Shown: positions 44,608 through 54,671, counted from the first letter of the stretch. The stretch: DNA of 64,000 nt from Haliscomenobacter sp. (GCA_016713275.1 JADJPL010000014.1:1-64000), one strand, 5' to 3'. Translations and numbers: made by a program. Notes: a model not told the origin generated them from the sequence alone.

Positions 44608-45522
44608 TCAGGGATTTTTCCGTTTTTGAATTTCGTTTCCAATGAGCAAAAGCAACGCCAGCGGGAAGACCAAGGTGGCCCAATGCGGCTGCTTCATAGT
44701 CTCCGGATCGAATTGATCCATGAGATCTCCGTAAACATATTGAGCGACGATTTGGAGCGCATTGAACGCAAAGTGCGCGATAAAGGGAATCCACAGGTTG
44801 CGCGTCCAAAGGTATAAATACCCTAACACCGCCCCCAGGACCATGCGGGGCAGGAAGCCGGCAAACTGAAAATGGATGGTGCTGAAAATGAACGCCGTAA
44901 ACCAGACGGCAGCAACTTCGTTTCGGAACAATTGCCCCAATCTGGGCTGCACCACGCCCCGAAACACCAATTCCTCCCCTAAAGCTGCCACGACCCCGAC
45001 CGTCAGCACGTTGAAGGCCAGCTCCCAGGGGTCGTCCATCACCAGAAACGCCTTAACCATCTGATTGGCAGACCGCTCCATATCGGCCAGCATTTCCGGC
45101 AGCGGAAGTTTTAAATTCCACCAGTACAGGTATTGCGCCACCGGGAAGCTGAGCAGCAAAAACAGCATGCCCAGCACCAGCAAGCCCGCGTTCGGAGAAC
45201 GGTGGATGCGCAGTTCCTGCCTCCATTGCTCCCGGTAGGCCCAAATCATGACCAGCAACGCGGGAATGGCAAACGTACATATATGGTTTAACAAAGTAGC
45301 CAGGCGCATGGCATCCCGCCCTTGCCTGGAGACGCCCTCCTCCAGTCCCTCCAGCAACAACTGAAAATCCACCCCCGATCGCAGGATAGCCAGGGCCGCC
45401 AGGGTATTCCCCACGCCCAATCCCACGAACACTCCGGCCACCAAAAAAGCCAGGATGATTCCCGGCCGCCGTTTCCAATCCGGGCCGGAAGGTTCCAGAA
45501 AATCGACTTCGTTGCGCTCCAT
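44608..45522 (-). CDS. CPBP-family intramembrane protease
   Basis: 304 residues with seven to eight membrane helices. The CPBP/CAAX motifs are present: GEELVFRG with the EExxxR pair, FIFSTIHFQF with His, and FIAHFAFNAL. These coordinate a metal for intramembrane proteolysis. Its target is unknown. It is the first gene of a unit with cdsA. An octamer array abuts its start codon on its own strand. Confidence 0.9.
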   Translation of the reverse strand: MERNEVDFLEPSGPDWKRRPGIILAFLVAGVFVGLGVGNTLAALAILRSGVDFQLLLEGLEEGVSRQGRDAMRLATLLNHICTFAIPALLVMIWAYREQWRQELRIHRSPNAGLLVLGMLFLLLSFPVAQYLYWWNLKLPLPEMLADMERSANQMVKAFLVMDDPWELAFNVLTVGVVAALGEELVFRGVVQPRLGQLFRNEVAAVWFTAFIFSTIHFQFAGFLPRMVLGAVLGYLYLWTRNLWIPFIAHFAFNALQIVAQYVYGDLMDQFDPETMKQPHWATLVFPLALLLLIGNEIQKRKNP

Positions 45523-45532
45523 GTTTTTAAGT

Positions 45533-45712
45533 TGCGAAGTTACGAAGTTGCGAAGTTACGAAGTTACGAGGTTACGAAGTTACGAGGTTACGAGGTTACG
45601 AGGTTGCGAAGTTACGAAGTTACGAAGTTACGAGGTTGCGAGGTTGCGAAGTTACGAGGGTGCGAAGTTGCGAAGTTGCGAAGTTACGAGGTTGCGAAGT
45701 TACGAAGTAGGA
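45533..45712. repeat. octamer array (GTTRCGAR), oriented to the CPBP gene
   Basis: About 22 units of GTTACGAA/GTTGCGAA/GTTACGAG. Read on the minus strand, the array ends CGCAACTTAAAAAC directly before the ATG of the CPBP gene. Degenerate TTTACGAAGGACGA units follow to about 45775. Confidence 0.88.
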
Positions 45713-45900
45713 TTTACGAAGGACGATTTACGAAGGACGATTTACGAGGGACGAAGTACGAGGTACGATTTACGGGGTAGCGTTGCGGTTTTCGATAGAG
45801 ACGCAAGATTTTGCGTCTGGGGGACTGACGAAGCACTTTCCCCCTTTGAAGGGGGTTAGGGGGATGAAACTTCGGGGATGATGGGGAAGGTTTCATCCCC

Positions 45901-45967
45901 CCTGTTCGCCGTCCCGCAATAAGCGGGATCAGATTCCGCACGCAATCTAAGGATTTCGGCGAACAAG
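45901..45967. repeat. GTTCGCCG-family palindromic repeat, single copy
   Basis: A diverged copy bounded by GTTCGCCG and CGGCGAAC with CGCAATCTAAGGATTTCGGC, as at 39767-40053. It lies in the 924-base gap between the CPBP gene and pdxJ; no gene in the gap. Confidence 0.65.
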
Positions 45968-46096
45968 CCTTGAACCAGTGTTTTCGGCTTTCAATCAGTC
46001 ACAGTCCCAGAAAATGGAGAATTGAACCAGCGTCCCCGAGATTGTTCAAATAAGGGTGTATAACCGCTTCTTGGTTTGCGGTCCTGCTAAAAAGAG

Positions 46097-46240
46097 TATC
46101 CGATGACGTCCGGAAAGTCTGGTTGGAGGCAGCGCCTCCACATAGAGTGGGTCCGAGGCGGAGCCTCGAACCAGAGGCAGAGGCGGAGCCTCGAACCAGA
46201 GGCAGAGGCGGAGGCGGAGCCTCGAAACAGGTTTTTTGAA
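46097..46240. repeat. REP-like repeats GAGGCGGAGCCTC
   Basis: Three or four units with palindrome GAGGCGGAGCCTC followed by GAACCAG, plus GTGGGTCC. Same family as the array at 61922-62413. Confidence 0.75.
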
Positions 46241-46311
46241 CAGTCCCGTCCCCTGGAAAATTTGTTTGTTCAAATTGTGTCGATAATTAACAGCTTGGTA
46301 TTTTGCAACCC

Positions 46312-46440
46312 CGTAACCTCGTAACCTCGCAACCTCGTAACCTCGCAACCTCGCAACCTCGCAACCCCGTTACCTCGCAACTTCGTAACCTCGCAACCTC
46401 GCAACTTCGTAACCTCGCAACTTCGTAACTTCGCAACTTA
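46312..46440. repeat. octamer array, oriented to pdxJ
   Basis: Some 16 units of CGTAACCT/CGCAACTT, ending CGCAACTT plus eight A right before the pdxJ ATG. On the coding strand it is the same sequence and spacing as the array before the divergent CPBP gene. Confidence 0.88.
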
Positions 46441-46446
46441 AAAAAA

Positions 46447-47160
46447 ATGGTTCGTCTCAGCGTAAACATCAACAAAGTGGCCCTGATCCGGAATTCGCGG
46501 GGCGGCAACTTCCCGGACCTTGCCCAGATAGCCCGCGACTGTGAGGCCTTTGGCGCCCAGGGCATTACCGTACACCCCAGGCCCGACGAGCGGCATATCC
46601 GCTACAGCGATGTGCCGGTATTGCGGGAACTGGTGACCACCGAATTCAATATCGAGGGCAATCCGACCGAAGATTTCCTGGACCTGGTGCTGGCCCATCC
46701 GCCTGCTCAATGCACTCTGGTGCCCGACAGCCCCGATGCCCTGACGTCCGACCAGGGTTGGGACACGATTGCCCACGCCACTTTTCTGACGGATGTGATC
46801 GGCCGGCTGCACGAGAAAGGTATCCGGGTGTCTTTATTCCTCGATCCCGAAGCGCGCTTGGTGGAAGGCGCCAAAGCGGTGGGGGCCGACCGGATTGAGT
46901 TCTATACCGGGAAATACGCCCACCAATTTTCCGCCGATCCGGCTGCGGCAGTGGAAGCCCATACCCGCTGTGCCCGGCTGGCCAACGACCTGGGCCTCGG
47001 GATCAACGCAGGCCACGACCTCAACCTCGATAACCTGCGGTACTACAAGGACCACGTCCCCGGGTTGCTGGAAGTCTCCATAGGCCACGCCCTGATCTGC
47101 GACGCCTTATATTATGGACTGAAGAATACGATCCAGATGTATCTGCGGCAGTTGGGGTGA
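46447..47160 (+). CDS. pdxJ: pyridoxine 5'-phosphate synthase
   Basis: 237 residues. Condenses 3-amino-2-oxopropyl phosphate with deoxyxylulose phosphate in vitamin B6 synthesis, cytoplasmic TIM barrel. The start LSVNINKVALIRNSRGG, the catalytic ITVHPRPDERHI, FNIEGNPT, FLDPEARLVEGAKAVGADRI and GINAGHDLNLDNL motifs are all in place, and the protein ends with the usual VSIGHALICDALYYGL. Length is standard. The octamer array stands at its start codon; no promoter box is obvious through it. Confidence 0.95.
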   Translation: MVRLSVNINKVALIRNSRGGNFPDLAQIARDCEAFGAQGITVHPRPDERHIRYSDVPVLRELVTTEFNIEGNPTEDFLDLVLAHPPAQCTLVPDSPDALTSDQGWDTIAHATFLTDVIGRLHEKGIRVSLFLDPEARLVEGAKAVGADRIEFYTGKYAHQFSADPAAAVEAHTRCARLANDLGLGINAGHDLNLDNLRYYKDHVPGLLEVSIGHALICDALYYGLKNTIQMYLRQLG

Positions 47161-47409
47161 GGAAAGTCGGGATCTAGCTCCAATGACAAAAGTCATTCTA
47201 AACCCTTGACTTGTTTATTTTCTTTACGCCAAATACTAGTTGAAGTAACAGAAAAATATAGCTTTGTTATTGATTTAAAAAAAGACGGCGAATCCGGCGC
47301 CAAAACCGGCTTTTCCCATGAACTTAATGAAGCAACCGGATAAACCGGTCCAACGAAAAGCGACAAGCACTTTCATATACTACTATTTAACAAACAAAAA
47401 CAGGTTTTT

Positions 47410-50400
47410 ATGAAAAAACTCTCACTAGTCATCCTGCTAGTCTTGGGGGCATTGGGGTTCGCCAATGCTCAGAGGACGATTACCGGGAAAGTGACCGACC
47501 AGAAAGGCGAGCCGCTGATCGGCGCCAGTATTCTGGTTACTAAGACCACCGTCGGCGCGGTTACCGATCTGGATGGTTCCTTCTCCCTTGACCTGCCTGC
47601 CGGCGCCACGGCCATTATCGTGAGCTATACCGGGTACACGTCTCAGGAGATTGAGCTTGGCAACCAGACCCTTTTTGACATCCAGCTCGAAGAGGGCGAG
47701 GTGCTCCAGGAGGTGATTGTGACGGCTTTGGGTATCCAGAAGCAGCCACGGGAAGTCGGCTTCTCCGTAGCCCAAATTAAGGGCGAAGATCTTACCCAAG
47801 CCCGCGTGAACAAGCTGCAAAACGGCTTGGTGGGCAAGGTTTCGGGTTTGAACGTATCTACGGTTAACAACGGCGTCGGTTCTGATACCCGGATCGTGTT
47901 GCGGGGTATCCGCTCGCTAACGGGTAACAACCAGGCTCTGCTCGTCGTAGACGGGACCCCCATGCCGCTTGGTTTTATCAACTCCATCAACCCCAATGAC
48001 GTCAAAAGCGTCAACGTGCTTAAAGGCGCGAATGCTGCTGCGCTGTACGGTCCGGAAGGGGTGAACGGGGTAATCGTTGTTTCCACCAAAAAAGGAGGGG
48101 AAGGCGCCAAGCCACAAATTACCATTGGCAACACCACCATGTTTGAGCAGGTTTCCTTTATGCCCAAATTCCAGGAGCTTTTTGGCTCCGGTTCTTCCAC
48201 CAACTCCTTTGGAGTCGGTAACTACGACCCGCTTGAAAACCAGTCCTATGGACCCGAATTCGACGGAAGTTTGGTGCCGATTGGAGAGGAAACGGAGGAC
48301 GGCCAGATCCAGGAAATTCCGTACACCTTTCTTAAAGACGAGAAGTACAAATTCTGGGATATTGGATCGAACATCCAAAGCGATGTTTCCGTGAATGCCG
48401 GGGACGATAAGTCCAACTTCTTTTTCTCCGTTCAAAACGTGGGCATAAAAGGAACGATGCCCATGGACGAAGCCAACCGGACTACTATTCGCCTCAACGC
48501 AGGAAAGACGCTGGGCATCTTCAACGCAGGTCTGAATTTTGGCTATGCGCAGGACAACAGAGATGTTACCACCGAGGGGGCTAACGTGTATTGGGACGTT
48601 TTGAACACGCCCAACCATATTCCGCTTACCCGGTACAAAGACTTCCAAAACGATTACTGGTCGAACCACGACAACTATTACAACGAATACTATTTTAATC
48701 CCTATGAGCGGATTTACAACCATCGGAGCGAAAACCGCACCGACGATTTCTTTGGCAACGTTGTGATGGGGCTTAAGCCAACCAAATGGTTGAACATTAC
48801 CAACCGGTTGGGGTATACCTTGAGTTCTTATTTTTACCACAACTACTACCGGTTTATCGATTACTCCGACTATGCGGTCGGCCACCGGTATTTTGCAAGC
48901 AGCGGGGACCGGAAAGCCTCTGTTGCGGATGGCAACCAATTTTCGTCCCGATTGAACAATGAGTTGATCGCTACAGCGGACCATAACTTCGGCAACTTTA
49001 ACGTAAAAGGGTTGCTCGGTAACTTGATCCGCGAATCGTATGCCAAATCATCAGCTGTTTCAGGGGGCAACCTGGTTATCCCTACCTTGTTTAACGTGGC
49101 CAACCGCACCGGCGAACCTGGAGCATCATCTGCCTTCTCCAAAAGCCGACTTGTTTCGGTATTTGGGAGCTTTACGCTGGGGTATAAAAACTTCGCTTTC
49201 ATTGAGTTCACCGGCCGGAACGACTGGGACAGCCGCCTGCCGCTGAGCGAGCGGTCTTACTTCTATCCAGGCGTAAGCAGTTCGTTGATCCTGACCGACA
49301 TCGTGCCTGCTTTGGGCGCCGGAAAGGTGTTGAATTCCGTTAAGTTGAAAGGCGCCTATGCCCAGACAGGTAACGTAAACGTGGGCGTGTACGCCCTGGA
49401 GTCTACCTTCACGCAAGCAGGAGGATTCCCCTACGGATCACTTCCCGGCTTTACCGCAAGCAATAGCATCAACAACCCGGCGATCCGCCCCGAGCTCGTC
49501 AATTCGCTGGAAGTAGGCGCTGAACTCGGCCTGTTTAACAACAATGTGCTCCTGGATGTAGCTTACTACCACCAGAACAACAACGACCAGGTTATTCCGG
49601 TCAACATTTCCGACGCTACCGGGTATACTTCGGCATTACTCAATGCAGCGGAGTTTAACAACTGGGGTTGGGAATTCGACCTTAAGCTGCTCCCCTTGAT
49701 CCGCACGGCCAGCGGATTTACCTGGGAACTCTCCGCAAACTATACGTACAACACTTCTGAAGTACTTTCTATTTATGAAGGGCTGGATGAGTTGAGTATC
49801 GGCAACACCTCTTATGCAATTGTCGGCTACCCGGCATTTGTGCACAAATTAAGGGACTGGAACCGGACTTCCGACGGCCGCATCATCGTAGATCCGTTGA
49901 GCGGTTTCCCTACAGCAAACACGGTGAGCACGATTTTCGGGAATACCAACCCCAAACACATTGTTGGTATCAACACCGACTTCACATTCAAGAACTTAGG
50001 CTTGAAAGTGGTTGCTGAGTACCGCGGCGGAAATTTCATTTATAATGACATCGGATACCAAGCCGACTTCCCGGGCGTTCTCGCGAGCAGCGCTATTAAC
50101 GGACGTCAGCGTTTCGTATTCCCGAACTCGGTTTACTCCAACGATGGAGGTCAGACGTATGTCGACAATACGGATATCGTCATTCGGGATGCGCAATACG
50201 CTTTCTTCTCAACCGCTGCCTGGAGGAACACACAGACGAACTATTACAGCTCTGCCGCTTTCTGGAAGCTGCGCGAAGTGGTGTTGAGCTATAAAGTTCC
50301 CACTAAACTCCTGGGAGTTGGACGATTTGTTAAGGATGCCACGATCTCCCTGGTTGGCCGTAACCTGTTGATGTTCCGTCCAAAGACCAACCAATGGACC

Positions 50401-50505
50401 GACCCCGAATTCTCCAACACCACGGGTAACGCAGTGGGTGTAACCACCTTGTCCCAAAGTCCTCCAACTCGGGTTTATGGCTTCAATGTTAACTTAACTT
50501 TCTAA
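47410..50505 (+). CDS. SusC/RagA TonB-linked outer-membrane protein (1)
   Basis: 1031 residues. Signal peptide (LSLVILLVLGALGFANAQ), then a carboxypeptidase-regulatory-like domain (TITGKVTDQKGEPLIGASI), a TonB box region, the plug domain with VLRGIRSLTGNNQALLVVDG and VLKGANAAALYGPEGVNGV, and the 22-strand barrel ending in FNVNLTF. TonB-powered import of large nutrients across the outer membrane with the SusD partner encoded 20 bases downstream. No substrate-degrading enzyme lies nearby, so the cargo is unknown. The frame is intact. Confidence 0.95.
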   Translation: MKKLSLVILLVLGALGFANAQRTITGKVTDQKGEPLIGASILVTKTTVGAVTDLDGSFSLDLPAGATAIIVSYTGYTSQEIELGNQTLFDIQLEEGEVLQEVIVTALGIQKQPREVGFSVAQIKGEDLTQARVNKLQNGLVGKVSGLNVSTVNNGVGSDTRIVLRGIRSLTGNNQALLVVDGTPMPLGFINSINPNDVKSVNVLKGANAAALYGPEGVNGVIVVSTKKGGEGAKPQITIGNTTMFEQVSFMPKFQELFGSGSSTNSFGVGNYDPLENQSYGPEFDGSLVPIGEETEDGQIQEIPYTFLKDEKYKFWDIGSNIQSDVSVNAGDDKSNFFFSVQNVGIKGTMPMDEANRTTIRLNAGKTLGIFNAGLNFGYAQDNRDVTTEGANVYWDVLNTPNHIPLTRYKDFQNDYWSNHDNYYNEYYFNPYERIYNHRSENRTDDFFGNVVMGLKPTKWLNITNRLGYTLSSYFYHNYYRFIDYSDYAVGHRYFASSGDRKASVADGNQFSSRLNNELIATADHNFGNFNVKGLLGNLIRESYAKSSAVSGGNLVIPTLFNVANRTGEPGASSAFSKSRLVSVFGSFTLGYKNFAFIEFTGRNDWDSRLPLSERSYFYPGVSSSLILTDIVPALGAGKVLNSVKLKGAYAQTGNVNVGVYALESTFTQAGGFPYGSLPGFTASNSINNPAIRPELVNSLEVGAELGLFNNNVLLDVAYYHQNNNDQVIPVNISDATGYTSALLNAAEFNNWGWEFDLKLLPLIRTASGFTWELSANYTYNTSEVLSIYEGLDELSIGNTSYAIVGYPAFVHKLRDWNRTSDGRIIVDPLSGFPTANTVSTIFGNTNPKHIVGINTDFTFKNLGLKVVAEYRGGNFIYNDIGYQADFPGVLASSAINGRQRFVFPNSVYSNDGGQTYVDNTDIVIRDAQYAFFSTAAWRNTQTNYYSSAAFWKLREVVLSYKVPTKLLGVGRFVKDATISLVGRNLLMFRPKTNQWTDPEFSNTTGNAVGVTTLSQSPPTRVYGFNVNLTF

Positions 50506-50525
50506 TCCGACAATCTCTGATAATT

Positions 50526-52136
50526 ATGAAACTATCCAATAAGTTTTTATTAACCGTTCTCCTTATCGGGGTCTTGAGTTCATGTAACGAGGACTTCTTT
50601 GATATCAACAGCGACCCGAACAACGCGGTGGAGGGGAACATTACCGCCGATTTGGTGCTTCCTCAAGCGTTGTTAAATACAGCAACCCGGTTTTCGAATT
50701 CGAGCTTTCGCACGTTAAATTTTTGGTTTGGATATTGGTGTCCAGGCGGCGACTTTGCCCCTGGAACGGAAGAGGAATCGTACAATATTTCTTCCACGTT
50801 TAACGCGGGGTTGTTTTCTGGCATCATGGATAATCTCAACGATTACAACTTCGCAGAGAGGAAAGCGACCGAAACCGGAACCGATTTCTATCTGGCGATC
50901 GCCAAGACCATGAAAGCCCATGGGTTTACTACGCTGGTTGACATTTACAACAACGTTCCTTATACGGAGGCTTTAAAGGGCCTGGAATTTGTTCGTCCGA
51001 AATACGACGACGGCAAGTTTGTTTACGAAGAATCCATGAAGGAACTGGACAATGCCATGGCTCTTTTTCAGAAATTAAAGGCTGCCGGAACCATTGCCCC
51101 TGCAACCAGCTCGGTTGACGTTATGTTTGGGGGGAATGTGGATTTGTGGATGAAGTTCGTCAACACGCTGAAACTACGCCTTCTGATTCACCAATCAGCC
51201 CGCGCCGACCGCCAAAGCTACATCACCGCCGAGATCGCCAAGATCGTCAGCCAGGGTTCCGGATTTCTGGGCTCCGGACAAGACGCAGCCCTCAATCCGG
51301 GCTTTACTGCCGACAAGCCGAATGCTTTTTATGCAAGCTTTGGATTTACCTTGGCAGGTACACAGGCAACCACCTTCTATCGTGCAAATAAATTTGCGAT
51401 GGACGAATTAAAGGGAGACCGCGATCCACGCCTTGGTTATTTTTACAAGCCGATCGCACAGGCGCTTCCAGCCGGAGCGGCAGAACCATTCCCGACTATT
51501 GCTCCTGTTGAGTATCGCGGGAACGAGTATGGCCGCGCTATCGACAATACGACCTATAAGCACCAGGGTGGAAACTTCGTTTCTTCGATTGGAGGTATTG
51601 CCACCGCCGGTCCGGTAGCTGCTTCTTCCTTTGGTTTGATAAAGGGGTACAATATGACTGCATGGATTATGACCTCCGTTGAATCGATGTTCCTTCAGGC
51701 CGAAGCGATCCAGCGCGGTTGGTTGGCTGGCGATAAGGAAGCTGCTTACAAAGCGGCTGTAAAGGAATCCTTCCGTTGGCTTAATGTAGATAAAAGCCAG
51801 TCTGCTGCTGATGCCGCTTTCGAAAAATGGTACGCTCAGGAAGATGAGTTGAACAACGTCAATGTGAGCTACACCGACGCAACCGACAAGCTGAAGGTGG
51901 TGTTGTTTCAGAAGTATATGGCCCTGAACGGCACGTTACCGCTGGAGACCTGGACGGATTATCGCAGAAATGGGGCATACCCGGCCGTTCCTCTTTCCAT
52001 TAACACGTCGCGTACCAGTCCGATTATTCCGGTACGGTTCCTCTATCCCCAGCGCGAATACGACCTCAACGAAGCAAACGTCGTAGCCAATGGGACCATC
52101 AGCCAGTTTACTTCCAAGATCTGGTGGATGAACTAA
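50526..52136 (+). CDS. SusD/RagB nutrient-binding lipoprotein (1)
   Basis: 536 residues with a lipoprotein signal (FLLTVLLIGVLSSCNEDFFD, lipid Cys). SusD-like family of the SusD-2 type: FDINSDPNNAV at the N-terminus, helical TPR-like repeats, and the C-terminal part EAIQRGWLAGDKEAAYK and PLETWTDYRRNGAYPAVPL. It caps the SusC barrel at 47410-50505 and captures ligand on the cell surface. The next gene begins 35 bases later. Confidence 0.93.
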   Translation: MKLSNKFLLTVLLIGVLSSCNEDFFDINSDPNNAVEGNITADLVLPQALLNTATRFSNSSFRTLNFWFGYWCPGGDFAPGTEEESYNISSTFNAGLFSGIMDNLNDYNFAERKATETGTDFYLAIAKTMKAHGFTTLVDIYNNVPYTEALKGLEFVRPKYDDGKFVYEESMKELDNAMALFQKLKAAGTIAPATSSVDVMFGGNVDLWMKFVNTLKLRLLIHQSARADRQSYITAEIAKIVSQGSGFLGSGQDAALNPGFTADKPNAFYASFGFTLAGTQATTFYRANKFAMDELKGDRDPRLGYFYKPIAQALPAGAAEPFPTIAPVEYRGNEYGRAIDNTTYKHQGGNFVSSIGGIATAGPVAASSFGLIKGYNMTAWIMTSVESMFLQAEAIQRGWLAGDKEAAYKAAVKESFRWLNVDKSQSAADAAFEKWYAQEDELNNVNVSYTDATDKLKVVLFQKYMALNGTLPLETWTDYRRNGAYPAVPLSINTSRTSPIIPVRFLYPQREYDLNEANVVANGTISQFTSKIWWMN

Positions 52137-52171
52137 TCGATTCATTAAATCGAATAAAAAAAAGCTTAAGA

Positions 52172-53125
52172 ATGAAAAACCTATTTAAAATAGTATTATT
52201 CACTTTCCTGGCATTGTCCTTCAACTCCTGCTTGGAGGACGATCCCATTACGGATTATACCTCCATTGATCCGGTCATTACGATCCCCAATGGAAACTGG
52301 CCATCGGTCAATGCGATCGCTCCGCTCACGCTGGAGGTTTCAACTACTCCAGCTAACCTGGATTTGACTGCCCGGGTTTCCTGGCAAGATAAGCTGGATC
52401 GCGACCTGACGGTTACCTTTGAATTGGATCCTGCGGCTATCGCTGAATACAATGCCAAATTTGGAACGAGTTACGTCCCCTTGAATGCGGATGCGCTTGA
52501 ACTTCCAAATCCATTTTCCGTGGTAATCCCTGCCGGACAGCGCGAAGCCAAACTTTCGGTCAAGCTCTTTTCAACCAAAGTGGATTTATCCAAATCCAGT
52601 ATGGCTGCATTCCGGATCAAAGATGCGGGTTCCGAGAATATTGCCAGCAACTTCAGAAGGATGATCTTCCCGATCGCCCTGAAGAACAAATACGATGGAA
52701 GGTATGAGGTTACGGGAACGATGGTTGATTTCGCTAGTGCAAGCCTTACCGGTTATTTTCCGATGAATTACGACCTGATTACCTTAGGTCCGGGCACAGT
52801 ACAGGGATTCGATCCGGATGTTTGGGAAGATTTTTTCGTCCCAATTCGGAGTGGATCGGCTTTATCCGGTTACGGAAGCTATAGCCCTATTTTTGAATTC
52901 GACCCTGCCACGAATAAAGTGACATCCATCGTCAATTATTACGGCCAGCCCGCCTCGAATACGCGCTCTGCTTCCCTGGATCCGAGTGGAGAGAACAAGT
53001 ACGATCCAGCTACAAAGACGATTAAAGTGAAATTCTTTATGCACCAGCCTTCGGTCATTACCGATGCGCCGCATGTACGGGTTTCTTTTGACTGGACGAT
53101 GAAGTTCAAGTCAGCAAGGCCTTAA
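52172..53125 (+). CDS. DUF1735-type surface lipoprotein
   Basis: 317 residues with a lipoprotein signal (VLFTFLALSFNSCLEDDPI). The DUF1735/BT_3987-like N-terminal domain shows RDLTVTFELDPAAIAEYNAK and the conserved GTSYVPLNADALELPNPFSV segment, then IPAGQREAKLSVKLF; a C-terminal beta domain follows (DGRYEVTGTMVDFAS). Such proteins accompany SusC/SusD pairs and bind ligands at the surface. The ATG at 52172 is chosen at the signal; an upstream in-frame ATG at 52124 overlaps the end of SusD. Last gene of the unit, before a strong terminator. Confidence 0.88.
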   Translation: MKNLFKIVLFTFLALSFNSCLEDDPITDYTSIDPVITIPNGNWPSVNAIAPLTLEVSTTPANLDLTARVSWQDKLDRDLTVTFELDPAAIAEYNAKFGTSYVPLNADALELPNPFSVVIPAGQREAKLSVKLFSTKVDLSKSSMAAFRIKDAGSENIASNFRRMIFPIALKNKYDGRYEVTGTMVDFASASLTGYFPMNYDLITLGPGTVQGFDPDVWEDFFVPIRSGSALSGYGSYSPIFEFDPATNKVTSIVNYYGQPASNTRSASLDPSGENKYDPATKTIKVKFFMHQPSVITDAPHVRVSFDWTMKFKSARP

Positions 53126-53160
53126 TCGAACTTAATTTCTGACAAACTTTTATACCGCAC

Positions 53161-53190
53161 AGGGCTTGGAAAACTTCCAAGCCCTGTTTT
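53161..53190 (+). terminator. stem-loop terminator of SusCD unit 1
   Basis: An 11-bp perfect stem AGGGCTTGGAA / TTCCAAGCCCT with AAC loop (53161-53185), followed by GTTTT. Confidence 0.8.
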
Positions 53191-53396
53191 AGGTTATGGG
53201 AAATTTTGGACCAGCTTTCATCGGGCAACAAGAAGGTTTTTTTTCCGCCTGGTGAGTAGAAGCAACATGTAATTCCCATGAACCAGCGCGAATCAAAAAA
53301 AGATTGGGCCAAAACAGATAGTTTTGGCCGGTTCTGCAGTTGAATAGGTAACGATAATTTTGTACTTTTCTCTTCAACTGTAAAAACAAGCTCCTT

Positions 53397-54113
53397 ATGA
53401 AAAGCAAATGGTTGTTCGTCTTATGTTTAAGCGGTTTGTTTGCTTCGGAAGCCTTTTCCCAAGCCCAGGCATTTCGCGATTTTATTATTGCCGCCAACTC
53501 GCCGACGAATCCCAAGACCGGCCCTAACATGTTTACTCAACTGGGAGGTAAAGATCGCTTTGAACTGCTAGACTGGGGAAAAGGCTGGGCAATCTCCCGG
53601 GGTGACGAACTGATCAGGGATGGGTATTCCTTCAATTTCGATTACGAACACAACGATCTGTATGTGTTAAAAGACGACGAGGGCCTCACCGTGGTCGTGG
53701 AGGAAAGCAGCGTGAAGACCTTTGTTATTTTCAACGGACAGGATTCCGTCCGCTTTGTGAAGAGCATCTTCCTCGACCCCAAGAACAAGACGTTTTATCA
53801 AGTGATCGGGGGCGACCCTATGCTCAAAACCGTGTTGCTCAAGCTCCGCGTGGCGAAGGTGGTCCCGGTGAATAAAAACGACTACGCCCGGAATTTCAAT
53901 GGAGACTATACGCCGGATTACCAAAACAGCGCGACCTATTTTGTGGTCGACGAAGACAAAGGGGTGCATTCCTTCAGACAACTGGGTAAAAAAGACCTGC
54001 TGGCCCTGTATCCGGAATACCAGGACTTGATCCAGACGTATCTGCCGGGCAACAAAAAGCCCGATGAGCAGAAGTTGGGGATGCTGTTCAACGAATTGAG
54101 CCGGGTGCAGTAA
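53397..54113 (+). CDS. secreted protein of unknown function
   Basis: 238 residues with a signal peptide (WLFVLCLSGLFASEAFSQ). The mature part is mostly beta with LGGKDRFELLDWGKGWAISR, FNFDYEHNDLYVLKDDEG and a C-terminal helix pair (LLALYPEYQDLIQTYLPG). I recognise no family. It lies between the two SusCD loci, with its own 280-base upstream region after a terminator, so it is probably a separate unit. Confidence 0.75.
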   Translation: MKSKWLFVLCLSGLFASEAFSQAQAFRDFIIAANSPTNPKTGPNMFTQLGGKDRFELLDWGKGWAISRGDELIRDGYSFNFDYEHNDLYVLKDDEGLTVVVEESSVKTFVIFNGQDSVRFVKSIFLDPKNKTFYQVIGGDPMLKTVLLKLRVAKVVPVNKNDYARNFNGDYTPDYQNSATYFVVDEDKGVHSFRQLGKKDLLALYPEYQDLIQTYLPGNKKPDEQKLGMLFNELSRVQ

Positions 54114-54189
54114 ATCCCAATCCGCCCAATTCCCCTGGCCGGTTGTCGCCGACCTGAAGGGTTGCGCGTTGGGGCGTAAGGCTTCAAGG

Positions 54190-54363
54190 GGGCCAGCTTT
54201 GGCCGAGGCGGAGCCTCTCCAAGGTACGGGGCACGAGGCGGGAGCCTCGCGCCAGTTGCTGTTCGCTGTTCGCCGGAATCCCCAGATTCCGTGCGGAACT
54301 ATTAGCCGGTCCCCTGACCGGCGTTCCTTATTTTTTTATGTATCGCCAACGGGTTCCAGAAAG
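54190..54363. repeat. mixed REP-like and GTTCGCCG-family repeats
   Basis: GAGGCGGAGCCTC-type units at 54205-54255, then a full GTTCGCCGGAATCC...GCCGGTCCCCTGACCGGCG copy at 54262-54327 with a tail (GGGTTCCAGAAAGC) that is shared with 61038-61137. Confidence 0.75.
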
Positions 54364-54426
54364 CAATGGGCGGGAGCCTCGCGCCAGGATTGGCCTCTAC
54401 GGGGCGTGGGTTTCGGTTCCATGCCA

Positions 54427-54671
54427 TGCTACAAACGTTGGGCCTCTCCGAGGCCAGGGGTGATTTCGTTCCATTCAAGGCTACCAACGTTGGGCCTCTC
54501 CGAGGCCAGGGGTGATTTCGTTCCATTCAAGGCTACCAACGTTAGGCCTCTCCGAGGCCGGGGGGTGTGTTTGGCTTCATGCGGTGCTACAAACGTTGGG
54601 CCTCTCCGGAGGCCGGGGGGTGGTTCGGCTTCATGCGGTGCTACCAACGTTGGGCCTCTCCGAGGCCAGTT
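54427..54671. repeat. five tandem copies of a roughly 55-60-bp repeat
   Basis: Each unit has GCTACCAACGTTGGGCCTCT, the palindrome CCTCTCCGAGGCC and GGGGTGRTTYSGYTTCAT. Non-coding; frames through it are repetitive. Confidence 0.85.

Noticed and set aside
45322..45859. Plus-strand frames rich in KLRSYEV repeats
   Set aside because: Translation of the GTTACGAA octamer array. The periodic peptide is a consequence of the microsatellite.
47410..52136. Naming the first SusCD pair as a starch or defined glycan locus
   Set aside because: No glycan-active enzymes or regulators are beside it, so cargo cannot be inferred.
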